A DNA stretch of 64,000 nt from Acidobacteriota bacterium (GTDB lineage Bacteria > Acidobacteriota > Blastocatellia > UBA7656): contig JACQDB010000030.1 of assembly GCA_016201275.1 (NCBI GenBank), forward strand, positions 1 to 64,000, read 5' to 3'. A program made the position numbers and the translations under genes. Each line of letters begins with the position of its first letter. The stretch's first letter is position 1. The notes beneath the pieces are model-generated. The model did not search any database. It had not been told where the DNA came from and saw only the letters and a program-made list of their open reading frames with translations. Positions 52,897 through 60,992 of the stretch are shown here, in pieces.

Positions 52897-53288
52897 GCTT
52901 CGCCTCCACGGATATCTTCAACCTCCGGCGTTTTAATTTCCGAACGCGACACAAAGGCAACGCCTACGCAGATAATCACTGCGCCCAGCCAGCGCAGCGG
53001 AGAAACCTGTTCGTGCAAAAAATATTTGGCGCAGGCGACATTCAAAACGTAGCCGAACGAAGTCGCTGGCAAGATGAAACTCAAATCCGCCCACGACAAC
53101 GCCGCCGTGTAGAGCGCGAAAAACGCCGCCAGCAAACCAATGCCTAGCCAGATCATGGGGTTTTGCATCCCCTGCAACAACGTCGCCATGAATCCGGCAT
53201 CGTCGAGGTTGTGCATCCCTTTGCTGAGTAAAATATTTCCGGCGACCTGTGCGACGATGGCCAGAATCAACACCACTGCGGTTTTCAT
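52893..53288 (-). CDS. SMR/EamA-like 4-TM transporter, first of a pair
   Basis: 131 aa, four membrane helices (VVLILAIVAQVAGNILLSKGM at the start, LSWADLSFILPATSFGYVLNV at helix 3, YFLHEQVSPLRWLGAVIICVGV at helix 4). It is a diverged paralogue of the next gene, consistent with a heterodimer. It overlaps both hpnK (ATGA at 53285-53288) and its partner, so stoichiometric translation of hpnK, transporter 1 and transporter 2 is likely. The charged tail (SEIKTPEVEDIRGGEA) is cytoplasmic by the positive-inside rule. Confidence 0.88.
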   Translation of the reverse strand: MKTAVVLILAIVAQVAGNILLSKGMHNLDDAGFMATLLQGMQNPMIWLGIGLLAAFFALYTAALSWADLSFILPATSFGYVLNVACAKYFLHEQVSPLRWLGAVIICVGVAFVSRSEIKTPEVEDIRGGEA

Positions 53289-54151
53289 ACGAGCGTATCC
53301 AATCCAAAATAGTTGATGAGTTGGAAGCGCGCATCTTGAGCGCGTTCCTGCACCTGCTGGTTTATCAAAGCCTCGAATTCTATCATCAATTGTTTCTCCT
53401 CCGCGTTCAAAACGCGACCTGTCGCGTAGAGCGCCGGGTGAAAATAGATTTCGTTGGTGGCGGCGTGCAGGTGTTCGAGGGCGTGTAGAAAATATTTATC
53501 GTTCATCGCGCCGCTCTGCAAATTGCCATAGACGCGCTCGGCAAACACGAAGTCGTGTTTTTTCAAATGACGCTTCATGTACAGCCCCAAAGCGCCAAAC
53601 ATCAATCGGTGTATGCCCTTTCGCAGTTTGAATCTGCCGTCAAATTGCAAAGCGAGATGTAATTCTTCCATAGGCACGCGCATACGTTTCGCGCCGTATT
53701 TCGCGCCCAATTCCAAAGCGGTTTTGAAAATCACCGGATGAATGTGCAGGTGCAGATGCCCGTCAATATGTGATAGTGGCAAGCCGGTTTGATGAAAGCG
53801 CTCGAACTGCGCGGCTAATTCTTTGCGTAGTTCGCGGCGCGCTCGCAATGAAAAAAAGTATTTCATACCGGCGGTGTTCGGGTTGTTCGAGAAATTGCCC
53901 TGGGCGTCAACCAGGGTAGGAATTTCCGCCTGTGGCAAGGCGCTGCGCCCGACCACCGTGACCAGATGAATGCCAACGCCGAGCTTGGGATTTTCTTTCG
54001 CCAACTGCACCGCTTGCTCGAAAGCTGCGCCGGTCACCATCAAACTGCAACTGGTCAACACGCCGTCTTGATGAGCGCGAATGATGGCTTCATTGACCTC
54101 TGCGGAGGCACCGAAGTCATCGGCATTGATAATCACTCGATATGGATTCAT
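53285..54151 (-). CDS. hpnK: Hopanoid N-deacetylase HpnK (YdjC/ChbG-like)
   Basis: 288 aa. YdjC-fold carbohydrate deacetylase that removes acetate from the GlcNAc head of hopanoids, after HpnI (family knowledge). Seen: VIINADDFGASAEVNEAI (metal-binding Asp pair near 12), LGVGIHLVTVVGRSALP with His near 63, and the HIDGHLHLHIHP cluster (about 130). GYFF-type features are replaced by GMKYFFSLRARRELRKEL. Length is normal. ATGA overlaps at both ends (with the 80-aa gene and the first transporter gene) make it the centre of a tightly coupled four-gene block. Confidence 0.93.
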   Translation of the reverse strand: MNPYRVIINADDFGASAEVNEAIIRAHQDGVLTSCSLMVTGAAFEQAVQLAKENPKLGVGIHLVTVVGRSALPQAEIPTLVDAQGNFSNNPNTAGMKYFFSLRARRELRKELAAQFERFHQTGLPLSHIDGHLHLHIHPVIFKTALELGAKYGAKRMRVPMEELHLALQFDGRFKLRKGIHRLMFGALGLYMKRHLKKHDFVFAERVYGNLQSGAMNDKYFLHALEHLHAATNEIYFHPALYATGRVLNAEEKQLMIEFEALINQQVQERAQDARFQLINYFGLDTLV

Positions 54152-54390
54152 GAATTGCGGGATTTGATTGAGGCTTTCGGCGGCAGGACAGGTTTGCAGA
54201 CCACTTCCAATTGGCGTTCAATGCGGTCAAGGCGTTGTTCAATTGAGCCTACTCCGTGATCAAATCGCTTTTCCAATTGGGCAACCAGCTTTCCGGCTGG
54301 CCGTTGATTCGGCCAGGGCGCGCCAAACATAGAGACGACCAGAGCAAGCATAGCAATCGCGGCGGCAATCAGGGCAATACTTGGGATCAT
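54148..54390 (-). CDS. 80-aa single-span membrane protein
   Basis: Starts MIPSIALIAAAIAMLALVVSMFG, one membrane helix, then a charged helical stretch (LVAQLEKRFDHGVGSIEQRL...DRIERQLEVV) that could form a coiled coil, and a Pro/Lys-rich tail. GGAGAG lies six bases before the ATG, and the stop overlaps the hpnK start. It is not a recognised hopanoid gene. Its position between hpnJ and hpnK suggests a scaffold or partner of the hopanoid-modifying enzymes. Confidence 0.75.
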   Translation of the reverse strand: MIPSIALIAAAIAMLALVVSMFGAPWPNQRPAGKLVAQLEKRFDHGVGSIEQRLDRIERQLEVVCKPVLPPKASIKSRNS

Positions 54391-54464
54391 CTTCTCTCTC
54401 CTGTTTCGGAGTTATCGAATGCCATCATTTTCACAAGCTACCGCTATCTTTTTATCTTAAAATT

Positions 54465-54502
54465 TCGGCACTGCTCTTGCGGAAACAAAAGCAGTGCCGA
54501 TG
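54465..54502 (-). terminator. Hairpin after hpnJ
   Basis: On the minus strand TCGGCACTGCT pairs with AGCAGTGCCGA, about 27 bases after the hpnJ stop, followed by AAATTTTAAG. It is a weak candidate terminator. If active, it would separate hpnJ from the hpnK block. Confidence 0.5.
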
Positions 54503-54528
54503 AAAATCGCCATGCAACAAACGCTTGA

Positions 54529-55965
54529 TTAGCGACTCGCTTGCGTTGCCACGAACTGTTTGCGCTTCGAGCGCAGTTGCAAAAATTCCTTCGCCTCTTT
54601 GTACAGGCGTCTGCGTTCGTGACCATTAAACGCCGCTTTGCGAACAATGCGGAAGATGATGCGGGGACGGAAATAATAGCGGTCATAAAAACTCTCGACC
54701 GCCTGCACGATCTCTTCCCGCGACAAGCCCGGATATTGAATCACCGGCAGTTGATGGCCTACGTCGTCAATCATGTTGTCGTAATCCATCAGGTAATTAT
54801 TCTTCTTCACAAAATCATCGAACTCGGTGCCGGGATAAGAATGCCCTATGGAAACCTGTATGGTTTCGCAATCCAGTTTTTCGGCAAACTTCACCGTGCG
54901 TTCGATGGTTTCGTGCGTCTCACCCGGCAAGCCTATGATAAAGTCGCCGTGAACCACGATGCCGAGTTTCTTGCAGTTCTTCATGAACTCGTGAGCCTGC
55001 GCCACGTCCGCGCCTTTCTTGATGTTCTTCAATATCTGATCGTCGCCCGATTCAAAACCGACAATCAACAAACGGCAACCGGCATCGCGCATGGCTTTCA
55101 GGGTTTCGTAATCGGTATGCACACGCGACGTGCAAGACCAGGTTTTCTTCATAGGCTTTAACTTCTCGCACAAATCAATTGTCCGGCGTTTGCCCCAAGC
55201 GAAGGTATCATCGTCAAAGAAAATTTCTTCAAGGTTGGGAAACAATTCCCAGGCGCGTTTGAATTCGGCGGCGACGTTATCCGCACTGCGCGTGCGCCAG
55301 GCGTGACCGCTGATGGTTTGCGGCCACAAACAAAAGGTGCAGAGCGCCGGACAACCGCGCGACGAATAGAACGCGATATACGGGTTCAATAAAAACGGCA
55401 CATTGTATTTGGTGATGTCGAGATCGCGTTTGTAAATATCCACGGCAAACGGCAACCCATCCAGATCGTGCAGCGGGGCGCGCTCAGGGTTATGAATGAT
55501 CTTGCCGTCTTTGCGATAGCTGACATTTTGTATGGTCTCCAGCGGCTGGCCTTCGGTGTATTCTTTGAGCGGAAAATCAATCTCTTTGCGAACAATGAAA
55601 TCAATAGCGTTCGAGGCTTTCAACGCTTGATCGGGTTGCGAGGTGACGGGCGGCCCTACGAAAGCAATCTTCAAATCGGGCTTGGCCTGTTTCATCAACT
55701 CCGCGAGTTTCAAATCATTTTTCCAACCGGGAGTGCTGGTATAGAGGGTGACGAAATCGTACTGCTTGGAAATTTCGATGGTCTCTTCGGGCGTCACGCC
55801 ATGCGGCGGCGCATCCAGCAAGCGGCTGTCTTTGATTAGCCCTGCAGGATAGGTCAACCACACGGGATACCAGAACGAAGCGATTTCCCGCGCCGCCGGC
55901 CAACGCGAACTCGCGCCGCCGTCAAAGTTCGGGAACGAGGGTGGATTGAGAAGCAGTGTTTTCAT
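54529..55965 (-). CDS. hpnJ: Hopanoid-associated radical SAM enzyme HpnJ
   Basis: 478 aa. An N-terminal cobalamin-binding-like domain (about 1-160: FVTLYTSTPGWKNDLKLAEL, IAFVGPPVTSQPDQAL) is followed by a radical SAM core with YSSRGCPALCTFCLWP (CX3CX2C, about 205). Later motifs are FFDDDTFAWGKRR and VGFESGDDQILKNIKKG. HpnJ is proposed to convert the amino-sugar head group to the cyclitol ether of bacteriohopanetetrol cyclitol ether (family knowledge). First gene of the minus-strand hopanoid run; a divergent PhyH gene begins 250 bases away. Confidence 0.93.
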   Translation of the reverse strand: MKTLLLNPPSFPNFDGGASSRWPAAREIASFWYPVWLTYPAGLIKDSRLLDAPPHGVTPEETIEISKQYDFVTLYTSTPGWKNDLKLAELMKQAKPDLKIAFVGPPVTSQPDQALKASNAIDFIVRKEIDFPLKEYTEGQPLETIQNVSYRKDGKIIHNPERAPLHDLDGLPFAVDIYKRDLDITKYNVPFLLNPYIAFYSSRGCPALCTFCLWPQTISGHAWRTRSADNVAAEFKRAWELFPNLEEIFFDDDTFAWGKRRTIDLCEKLKPMKKTWSCTSRVHTDYETLKAMRDAGCRLLIVGFESGDDQILKNIKKGADVAQAHEFMKNCKKLGIVVHGDFIIGLPGETHETIERTVKFAEKLDCETIQVSIGHSYPGTEFDDFVKKNNYLMDYDNMIDDVGHQLPVIQYPGLSREEIVQAVESFYDRYYFRPRIIFRIVRKAAFNGHERRRLYKEAKEFLQLRSKRKQFVATQASR

Positions 55966-56217
55966 AGTTAATCCTTATGATGTTCGTTTCTTTAATTGGG
56001 TCAACAGAAACCTTAACCGCGCTCTTGAAAACTCGTCAAGCAAAGACCGCACGGCCAGGCGGATATAAAAGCGTGCCTCTTTGCGTTTCCACTACCGTCA
56101 GTATGCTTTTGCGTCTAAGCGTTACTGCTGTCACCAGGCGTCTGTGATTCGACAACTCTGGTTTTTTGGTCTCGGTGATGGAATGTCGGTATGATAAATT
56201 CATGTTGCCAATAAACG

Positions 56218-57060
56218 ATGAAATTAACCGCGCAACAACTGACCGATTACGAGTGCCAGGGTTTTCTGGTTTTAGAGAATTTCGTTAGCGCAGCGGCGTG
56301 CGATGAACTGCAAAGCCGTGCGGCGCAATTGGTCGCCGATTTTGAACCGCACGGCGCGGCTGCGATTTTTTCGACACGCGAACAGCAGCGCAAGAGCGAT
56401 GATTATTTTCTCGAATCGGGCGACAAGATTCGCTTCTTTTTTGAAGAACAGGCTTTCGATGAAGCAGGCCATCTGCGCCGCAGCAAAGAACAATCGCTCA
56501 ATAAAATCGGCCACGCGCTGCACGACCTCGACCCGGTGTTCGATAACTTTTCGCGCACGCCTGCGCTGCAAGAATTGGTCGCGTCGCTGGGTTATGCAAA
56601 GCCTCTGCTGTTGCAGTCCATGTACATTTTCAAACCGCCGAACCTTGGCGGCGAAGTCACTTGTCATCAAGATGCGACGTTTTTATACACCGAGCCGATG
56701 AGTTTGACAGGCTTGTGGTTTGCCCTTGAAGATGCGAACCGAGACAACGGTTGTTTGTGGGCGCTTGCCGGTGGTCATCGGTCAGGTTTGAAAGCGCGTT
56801 TCGTGCGCGCTTCAGCAGGCGGCGCGAAATTTATCAAGCTCGATGAAAGCCCTTGGCCGGTGAATAAGCTGACCTGTCTGGAAGTGGCGAAAGGGACGTT
56901 GATTCTGTTGCATGGCTTGCTGCCGCATTTGAGTTATGCCAACACCTCGGCGCGTTCGCGCCACGCCTACACCTTGCACATCAGCGCCAGCGATAGCGCC
57001 TACCCGCCGGAGAATTGGTTACAGCGTTCGGCGGCGCTGCCTTGGCGCGGGTTTAGTTGA
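56218..57060 (+). CDS. Phytanoyl-CoA dioxygenase (PhyH) family protein
   Basis: 280 aa. Fe(II)/2-oxoglutarate dioxygenase fold. Iron ligands: His and Asp in EVTCHQDATFLYTEP (about 144-146) and a distal His in LHGLLPHLSYANTSARSRHAYTLH (about 240). R in the same stretch would bind 2-oxoglutarate. Residues 1-20 (LTAQQLTDYECQGFLVLENF) are the usual PhyH start. Substrate unknown. It is divergent from hpnJ, so a shared regulatory region is possible, and is followed 19 bases later by a GNAT gene. Confidence 0.88.
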   Translation: MKLTAQQLTDYECQGFLVLENFVSAAACDELQSRAAQLVADFEPHGAAAIFSTREQQRKSDDYFLESGDKIRFFFEEQAFDEAGHLRRSKEQSLNKIGHALHDLDPVFDNFSRTPALQELVASLGYAKPLLLQSMYIFKPPNLGGEVTCHQDATFLYTEPMSLTGLWFALEDANRDNGCLWALAGGHRSGLKARFVRASAGGAKFIKLDESPWPVNKLTCLEVAKGTLILLHGLLPHLSYANTSARSRHAYTLHISASDSAYPPENWLQRSAALPWRGFS

Positions 57061-57079
57061 AAGGCGAAGAAAGAGAGTT

Positions 57080-57592
57080 ATGGAAATAGAGTGCGACAAT
57101 TTCACTATACGCAACTGGCGGGTTGGCGACGAGATGTCGCTGGTGCATCACGCCAACAACCGAAAAATCTGGCGCAATGTGCGCGATAGATTTCCGCACC
57201 CGTATAAACCGGAAGATGCCGTGTGGTGGATCAGTTATGCGAATTCGGAAAGACCGGTGGTCAATTTCGCCATCGCCGTTGAGGGCGCGGCGGTGGGCGG
57301 CATCGGTTTGATTTTGCGCGACGATGTGTATCGCCTGTCGGCGGAGATCGGCTACTGGCTGGGCGAAGAATATTGGGGACGCGGCATCGTCAGCCAAGCG
57401 GTGAGCGCTTTGACGGAATATGCGTTTGCCAATTTCGGTTTATGCAGGTTGTACGCCGAAGTCTTCGAGTGGAATCCGGCTTCGATGCGAGTCTTGGAAA
57501 AAGCCGGTTATCAATTGGAAGGACGCCTGCGAAAGAGCGTCATCAAGGAAGGGCAAATCATAGACGCCTGCATCTACGCCATCGTGCGTTGA
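57080..57592 (+). CDS. GNAT family N-acetyltransferase (RimJ/RimL-like)
   Basis: 170 aa from the ATG at 57080 (AAAGAGAG a few bases upstream); longer frames run back inside the PhyH gene. Acetyl-CoA-binding fold: YWLGEEYWGRGIVSQAVSAL (motif A, about 95-115), ALTEYAFANFGLCRLYAEVF, NPASMRVLEKAGYQLEGRLR and a C-terminal DACIYAIVR. It resembles the RimJ/RimL branch, acetylating protein N-termini or small amines. Probably co-transcribed with the PhyH gene; joint substrate unknown. Confidence 0.9.
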   Translation: MEIECDNFTIRNWRVGDEMSLVHHANNRKIWRNVRDRFPHPYKPEDAVWWISYANSERPVVNFAIAVEGAAVGGIGLILRDDVYRLSAEIGYWLGEEYWGRGIVSQAVSALTEYAFANFGLCRLYAEVFEWNPASMRVLEKAGYQLEGRLRKSVIKEGQIIDACIYAIVR

Positions 57593-57718
57593 GGCGCGGC
57601 ATTGTATTGAATTGCAGAATTAAAGCAGATGGGTTGCGCGGCGGTCTATGACCGCTGAAATTTGCGATTTGGTCTAGGCTCGACTTTGTACATTTTTCAG
57701 AGGCGAAGCAACCTTGCT

Positions 57719-58020
57719 AATCCCCCCGATGGCAGTCGGGGGATGCTTAAAGTCCAACCTACGAAACGCCGCGCAACATCTACCAATCCCCCCGATGGCA
57801 ATCGGGGGATGCTTAAAGTCCAACCTACGAAACGCTGCCAACGAGAAACGAATCCCCCCGATGGCAATCGGGGGATAGTTAAAGTCCAACCTTGCTCGAT
57901 GCTCAAGGCTGGACTTTAACCATCCCCCAACTGCCGTTGGGGGGATTGCAAAAAAACTTTGCTTGCTTGGTGTAGGCTGGACTTTAACCATCCCCCAACT
58001 GCCGTTGGGGGGATTCAGAT
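57719..58020. repeat. Cluster of five palindromic CCCCCGATGGCAATCGGGGG units
   Basis: Three direct units (from 57719, 57785 and 57851), each AATCCCCCCGATGGCAATCG plus GGGGAT and TTAAAGTCCAACC, are followed by two inverted ones (57905 and 57973) with GGACTTTAACCATCCCCCAA plus CTGCCGTTGGGGGGATT. Each unit is a hairpin with a shared tail. This fills the gap between the GNAT and HPr-kinase-like genes, which has no genes. Confidence 0.8.
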
Positions 58021-58162
58021 GAATTGCCTAACTGCCTCGGCTCTCCGTTGGTAAACTTCTCACAGGCGCATCACTCGGAGTGAATCTGCTTTTTACTTTA
58101 ACGTAAGCTCTGGATTGATGCGGGCCAAGCTCAACTTGTACAAAATCGAGATCAGAAAAGAT

Positions 58163-58939
58163 TCATTCATTCTGGTTATTCAGAAGATAGTCAACCAACT
58201 CGCTGGCTTCGCCGCGCACGCCTTTGAAAGCTTGCGCCTGCGAAACGGCTTGCTGCACAAAGGGGAGCGCGGTTTGCGGACTGCGGCGGGTTGCCGAAGA
58301 GTGCGCTAATAATTCCAGCGCCGCCTGTCCGGCGGAAAGTTTGCGCGGACGAAAAGGCGCGCCCTCCTGGTAGCGCGTCACTAGAATCGTCGCCACCGGC
58401 AAAGCGCTTTTGCCCACTTGTTCAACAGCAAAATCATGCGCGAAACCGGCATAAGGATGGACGCGCCCTCGGCTATCGAGCCGTGCGTAATCGTCCGAAT
58501 AATAGGTCGCTCCGGCTTTGACCAATTCGTTTACCAGCGTGGTCTTGCCCGATGCTTCCAAACCAGCAAGGATGATGGCGCGGCCTTGCCAACCGACTAC
58601 GCCTGCGCGTATGAAGACATTTTGCGTCGCCAGAAATGCCACGGCGTGGTGCAAATCTTTTTGCAAAGCCGCGAACACATCAGCCAGATTCATAGTGCGC
58701 GCCAGCTTGTTGACATTGCCGTACAACAGATTGAACTGACGCAGGCGCGCTCCAACATCAGCGACTTTCAAAGAATATAATTGCTCGACAACTTTTTTTC
58801 GCGAAGGCTTGCACCCTTCGGGCAAAAACTCCTTGAGGGTTTCCAGCACGTCCGCTCGATTGACACGCACGCCGACATGAACGCCGTGCGCGAGGAACGC
58901 AAAACCTGCCGCCCAGCCTAGGCGGTCAAGCTTCGCCAT
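58163..58939 (-). CDS. HPr-kinase-like P-loop protein
   Basis: 258 aa. A central P-loop (ILAGLEASGKTTLVNELVKAG, about 125-145) is followed by YYSDDYARLDSRGRVHPY, the pattern of HPr kinase-related proteins (catalytic Asp pair). There is no classical HprK N-terminal domain and no CxxA loop. Such HprK-related kinases occur in polysaccharide and peptide modification loci (family knowledge). The first 100 residues show no recognised domain. The role here is open; it may belong with the polysaccharide genes downstream. Confidence 0.8.
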   Translation of the reverse strand: MAKLDRLGWAAGFAFLAHGVHVGVRVNRADVLETLKEFLPEGCKPSRKKVVEQLYSLKVADVGARLRQFNLLYGNVNKLARTMNLADVFAALQKDLHHAVAFLATQNVFIRAGVVGWQGRAIILAGLEASGKTTLVNELVKAGATYYSDDYARLDSRGRVHPYAGFAHDFAVEQVGKSALPVATILVTRYQEGAPFRPRKLSAGQAALELLAHSSATRRSPQTALPFVQQAVSQAQAFKGVRGEASELVDYLLNNQNE

Positions 58940-59118
58940 TCAAGTGGACTTCCATTTATAACTGGGAATGATGGAATCCTGCTGCATCGCCAACCTGCCT
59001 TTATGCCTGATAGTACCGCTTGCATTTGAGCTTGTGGAAAAACCAAACTGGTTGAGAGACAGTCAAAGACCGCGCCTCGACGAGGAGATGTCCAGCACAC
59101 TCATTGGCAAACCGCGCT

Positions 59119-59161
59119 AAAAAAATAACACGCCCCGATGCTTGTCGGGCATCGGGGCGTG
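59119..59161 (-). terminator. Strong intrinsic terminator
   Basis: On the minus strand CACGCCCCGATGC-CCGACAA-GCATCGGGGCGTG (59161-59129) is followed by TTATTTTTTT. It lies 35 bases after the stop of the exported protein at 59196 and ends the polysaccharide-side transcription. Confidence 0.9.
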
Positions 59162-59195
59162 AAGGTGTAGTAAAGATTTTACGAAACCAAAATTT

Positions 59196-59984
59196 TCAGT
59201 TCGTCGGGCTGACTTCCGGTGTGACGTTAGCAGTGGTATCGCCCTGCGCGATGCCGAGCGCCACGCCTGCCGCCGCACCCAAAAGCGCCAGCCAACTGTA
59301 AGGCGCATAGACAAACGCGCCGCCAGCTTTGGCCACCTCGCCGCATTCGCAGCAATTCACCGTAAAAGTCGCTTCGCCAGTTGCGGTCAACTCTTCCAGT
59401 TTATCGAAAGAGCGGCTCTCGTCCTGTATCACTGTGACATCTTCAATCTTTGCCGTAGTGGTATTGGCCGGAGTGCCTTTGTCATCAATCACCACCTGGC
59501 CGCGCACTTTGGCTTCGCCGCGAGTGGAAGCCACTTGCATCATCTGCGTCACCGAAGTTTTGACGACCGCTGTAACATTTTGCGGAATCGTCTGCGTCAG
59601 CGACCCGCAACGCTGCAATTCGATTTCGCAGCGACGCGCCGCCAACTGCAAGCGAATCTGCGTGCCGGGGCGAAGTTTGAGGCGTCCGAGCGCGCCCAAA
59701 TCCAGCACCGCATCGCTGTAGGCATCGGTCGCCACCGTGCTGCCGTTCAACACCGTCGCGCCGCTTTGCACGATATTGCCGTTGACCATCAAGGTTCCCG
59801 TGCCGGTCAAGGTGCCGCTCAAATCACTTTGCGGCGCGGCCTCGGTTGGCGCAGACGTAGGCGTTGCGGCTTTGGTATCATCCGCGAGTTTATTCGGTTG
59901 TTGCGGCGCGGCAAAAACCGTAAAGGTAAAAGCCGTGGTGATGGTGATGACCAGCAGCAGGCTGAGAATTGATTTTCGGCACAT
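59196..59984 (-). CDS. Exported Cys-rich FecR-like protein, paralogue 1
   Basis: 262 aa. Signal peptide (SILSLLLVITITTAFTFTVFA), a Pro/Thr-rich linker, then a FecR-like beta-rich domain: SGTLTGTGTLMVNGNIVQSG (about 56-75), GSTVATDAYSDAVLDLGALG, LRPGTQIRLQL. Conserved cysteines appear as CEIELQRCGSLTQTIP and CCECGEV (about 215). A hydrophobic C-terminal segment (YSWLALLGAAAGVALGIA) may anchor it. A second copy (60044) shares the domain and the Cys motifs. Function unknown. It follows the paralogue on the same strand, and a strong terminator follows this gene. Confidence 0.8.
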   Translation of the reverse strand: MCRKSILSLLLVITITTAFTFTVFAAPQQPNKLADDTKAATPTSAPTEAAPQSDLSGTLTGTGTLMVNGNIVQSGATVLNGSTVATDAYSDAVLDLGALGRLKLRPGTQIRLQLAARRCEIELQRCGSLTQTIPQNVTAVVKTSVTQMMQVASTRGEAKVRGQVVIDDKGTPANTTTAKIEDVTVIQDESRSFDKLEELTATGEATFTVNCCECGEVAKAGGAFVYAPYSWLALLGAAAGVALGIAQGDTTANVTPEVSPTN

Positions 59985-60043
59985 AACGAACTCCTGTTTA
60001 TCGTTGACCGTTGGCGTCGAACCGCAGCGCCAACCGCCTTCAG

Positions 60044-60670
60044 TTACGGATTGATCTTATCCACAAAACAACACTGGCAGCAGTTCAAGGTAAAACTCGT
60101 GTCGCCTTTGTTGTTGCCATCAACCGTCAAGGTTTTCGCCAGCGTAAAATTTTTATGTTTACCCGAAGCGAGAGCTTTTCGGACGGTCTTGGAATTGTTA
60201 CCGACAACCTCCTGCGTAATCCAGAGATTGCCGTGACTGGAAATCACTTGTACTTTGGCAGGCGTCTCCATTTGCACTTCGCTGGCGACGCCCTGCGGCA
60301 CCATCTGAGTAATCGAACCGCAACGCTCCATCATCACCTGGCAACTGTTTGGCGACAACATCACCTTGATGGTGGTGTTAGGTCGCATGACGATTTGTCC
60401 AAGCAAGCCCAAATCTACCGTGGCGTCGGCATCGGCATCCGTAGCGATGACGCTGCCATTGGTGATGCGCGCACCGCTTTGCGCCACTTGGTCATTGATG
60501 GTGATGCGCCCCGAACCGGTGACGGTGCCGGTCAACCCTTGCAGAAGCGTTGACGGTTCCGAAGCAGCCACGTTTACCTTTGGCATAGCCAGAGCCAGCA
60601 ACACAAAAACGCTGATCGCCAACAACGCACTGCAAGCATTGGTCAGTCTGTGAAAATTGGTTTTGGACAT
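60044..60670 (-). CDS. Exported Cys-rich FecR-like protein, paralogue 2
   Basis: 208 aa. Signal region (LLAISVFVLLALAMPKVNVAA), then the same domain as its neighbour: LTGTVTGSGRITINDQVAQSG, GSVIATDADADATVDLGLLG, RPNTTIKVMLSPNSC and QVMMERCGSITQMVPQGV. The C-terminal Cys group is NCCQCCFVDK, and there is no C-terminal membrane segment. A tandem duplication is obvious. The Cys residues might bind metal or form disulfides in the envelope. Sixty bases separate the two genes. Confidence 0.8.
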   Translation of the reverse strand: MSKTNFHRLTNACSALLAISVFVLLALAMPKVNVAASEPSTLLQGLTGTVTGSGRITINDQVAQSGARITNGSVIATDADADATVDLGLLGQIVMRPNTTIKVMLSPNSCQVMMERCGSITQMVPQGVASEVQMETPAKVQVISSHGNLWITQEVVGNNSKTVRKALASGKHKNFTLAKTLTVDGNNKGDTSFTLNCCQCCFVDKINP

Positions 60671-60992
60671 TCGATCATGCTCCTTCGCAAAAATGCGCTT
60701 TGCGGTAATTCAAAAGCCGCTTTCTCGCGTTTGCTGAAACCCGCCGAAAGGCGCGGATTCGTGAGGCCAGAATACGGAACGCCTACACAAAAGTCAATAC
60801 ATTTGCGCGGCGGAAAACCGGGCGCTAGGCAAGAAATCGCTTGGAAAAAGTAACGCTTCAGCCAGTGCTGATGGCTGTGCCGTGCGGACAGGCTCGGCCT
60901 TGTCGTCAGCGTTGCTCGATACGGCTTTGCGACGATAACGCACGGAGACTTGGCCTCTGAACTCCGCTTCTCTATCTTCGCCTTACCACCAA
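60671..60992. other. Gene-free gap
   Basis: Between the FecR-like pair and the WecA-CapD fusion. It probably holds the promoter of the pair (minus strand). No RNA or repeat element was recognised. Confidence 0.5.
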
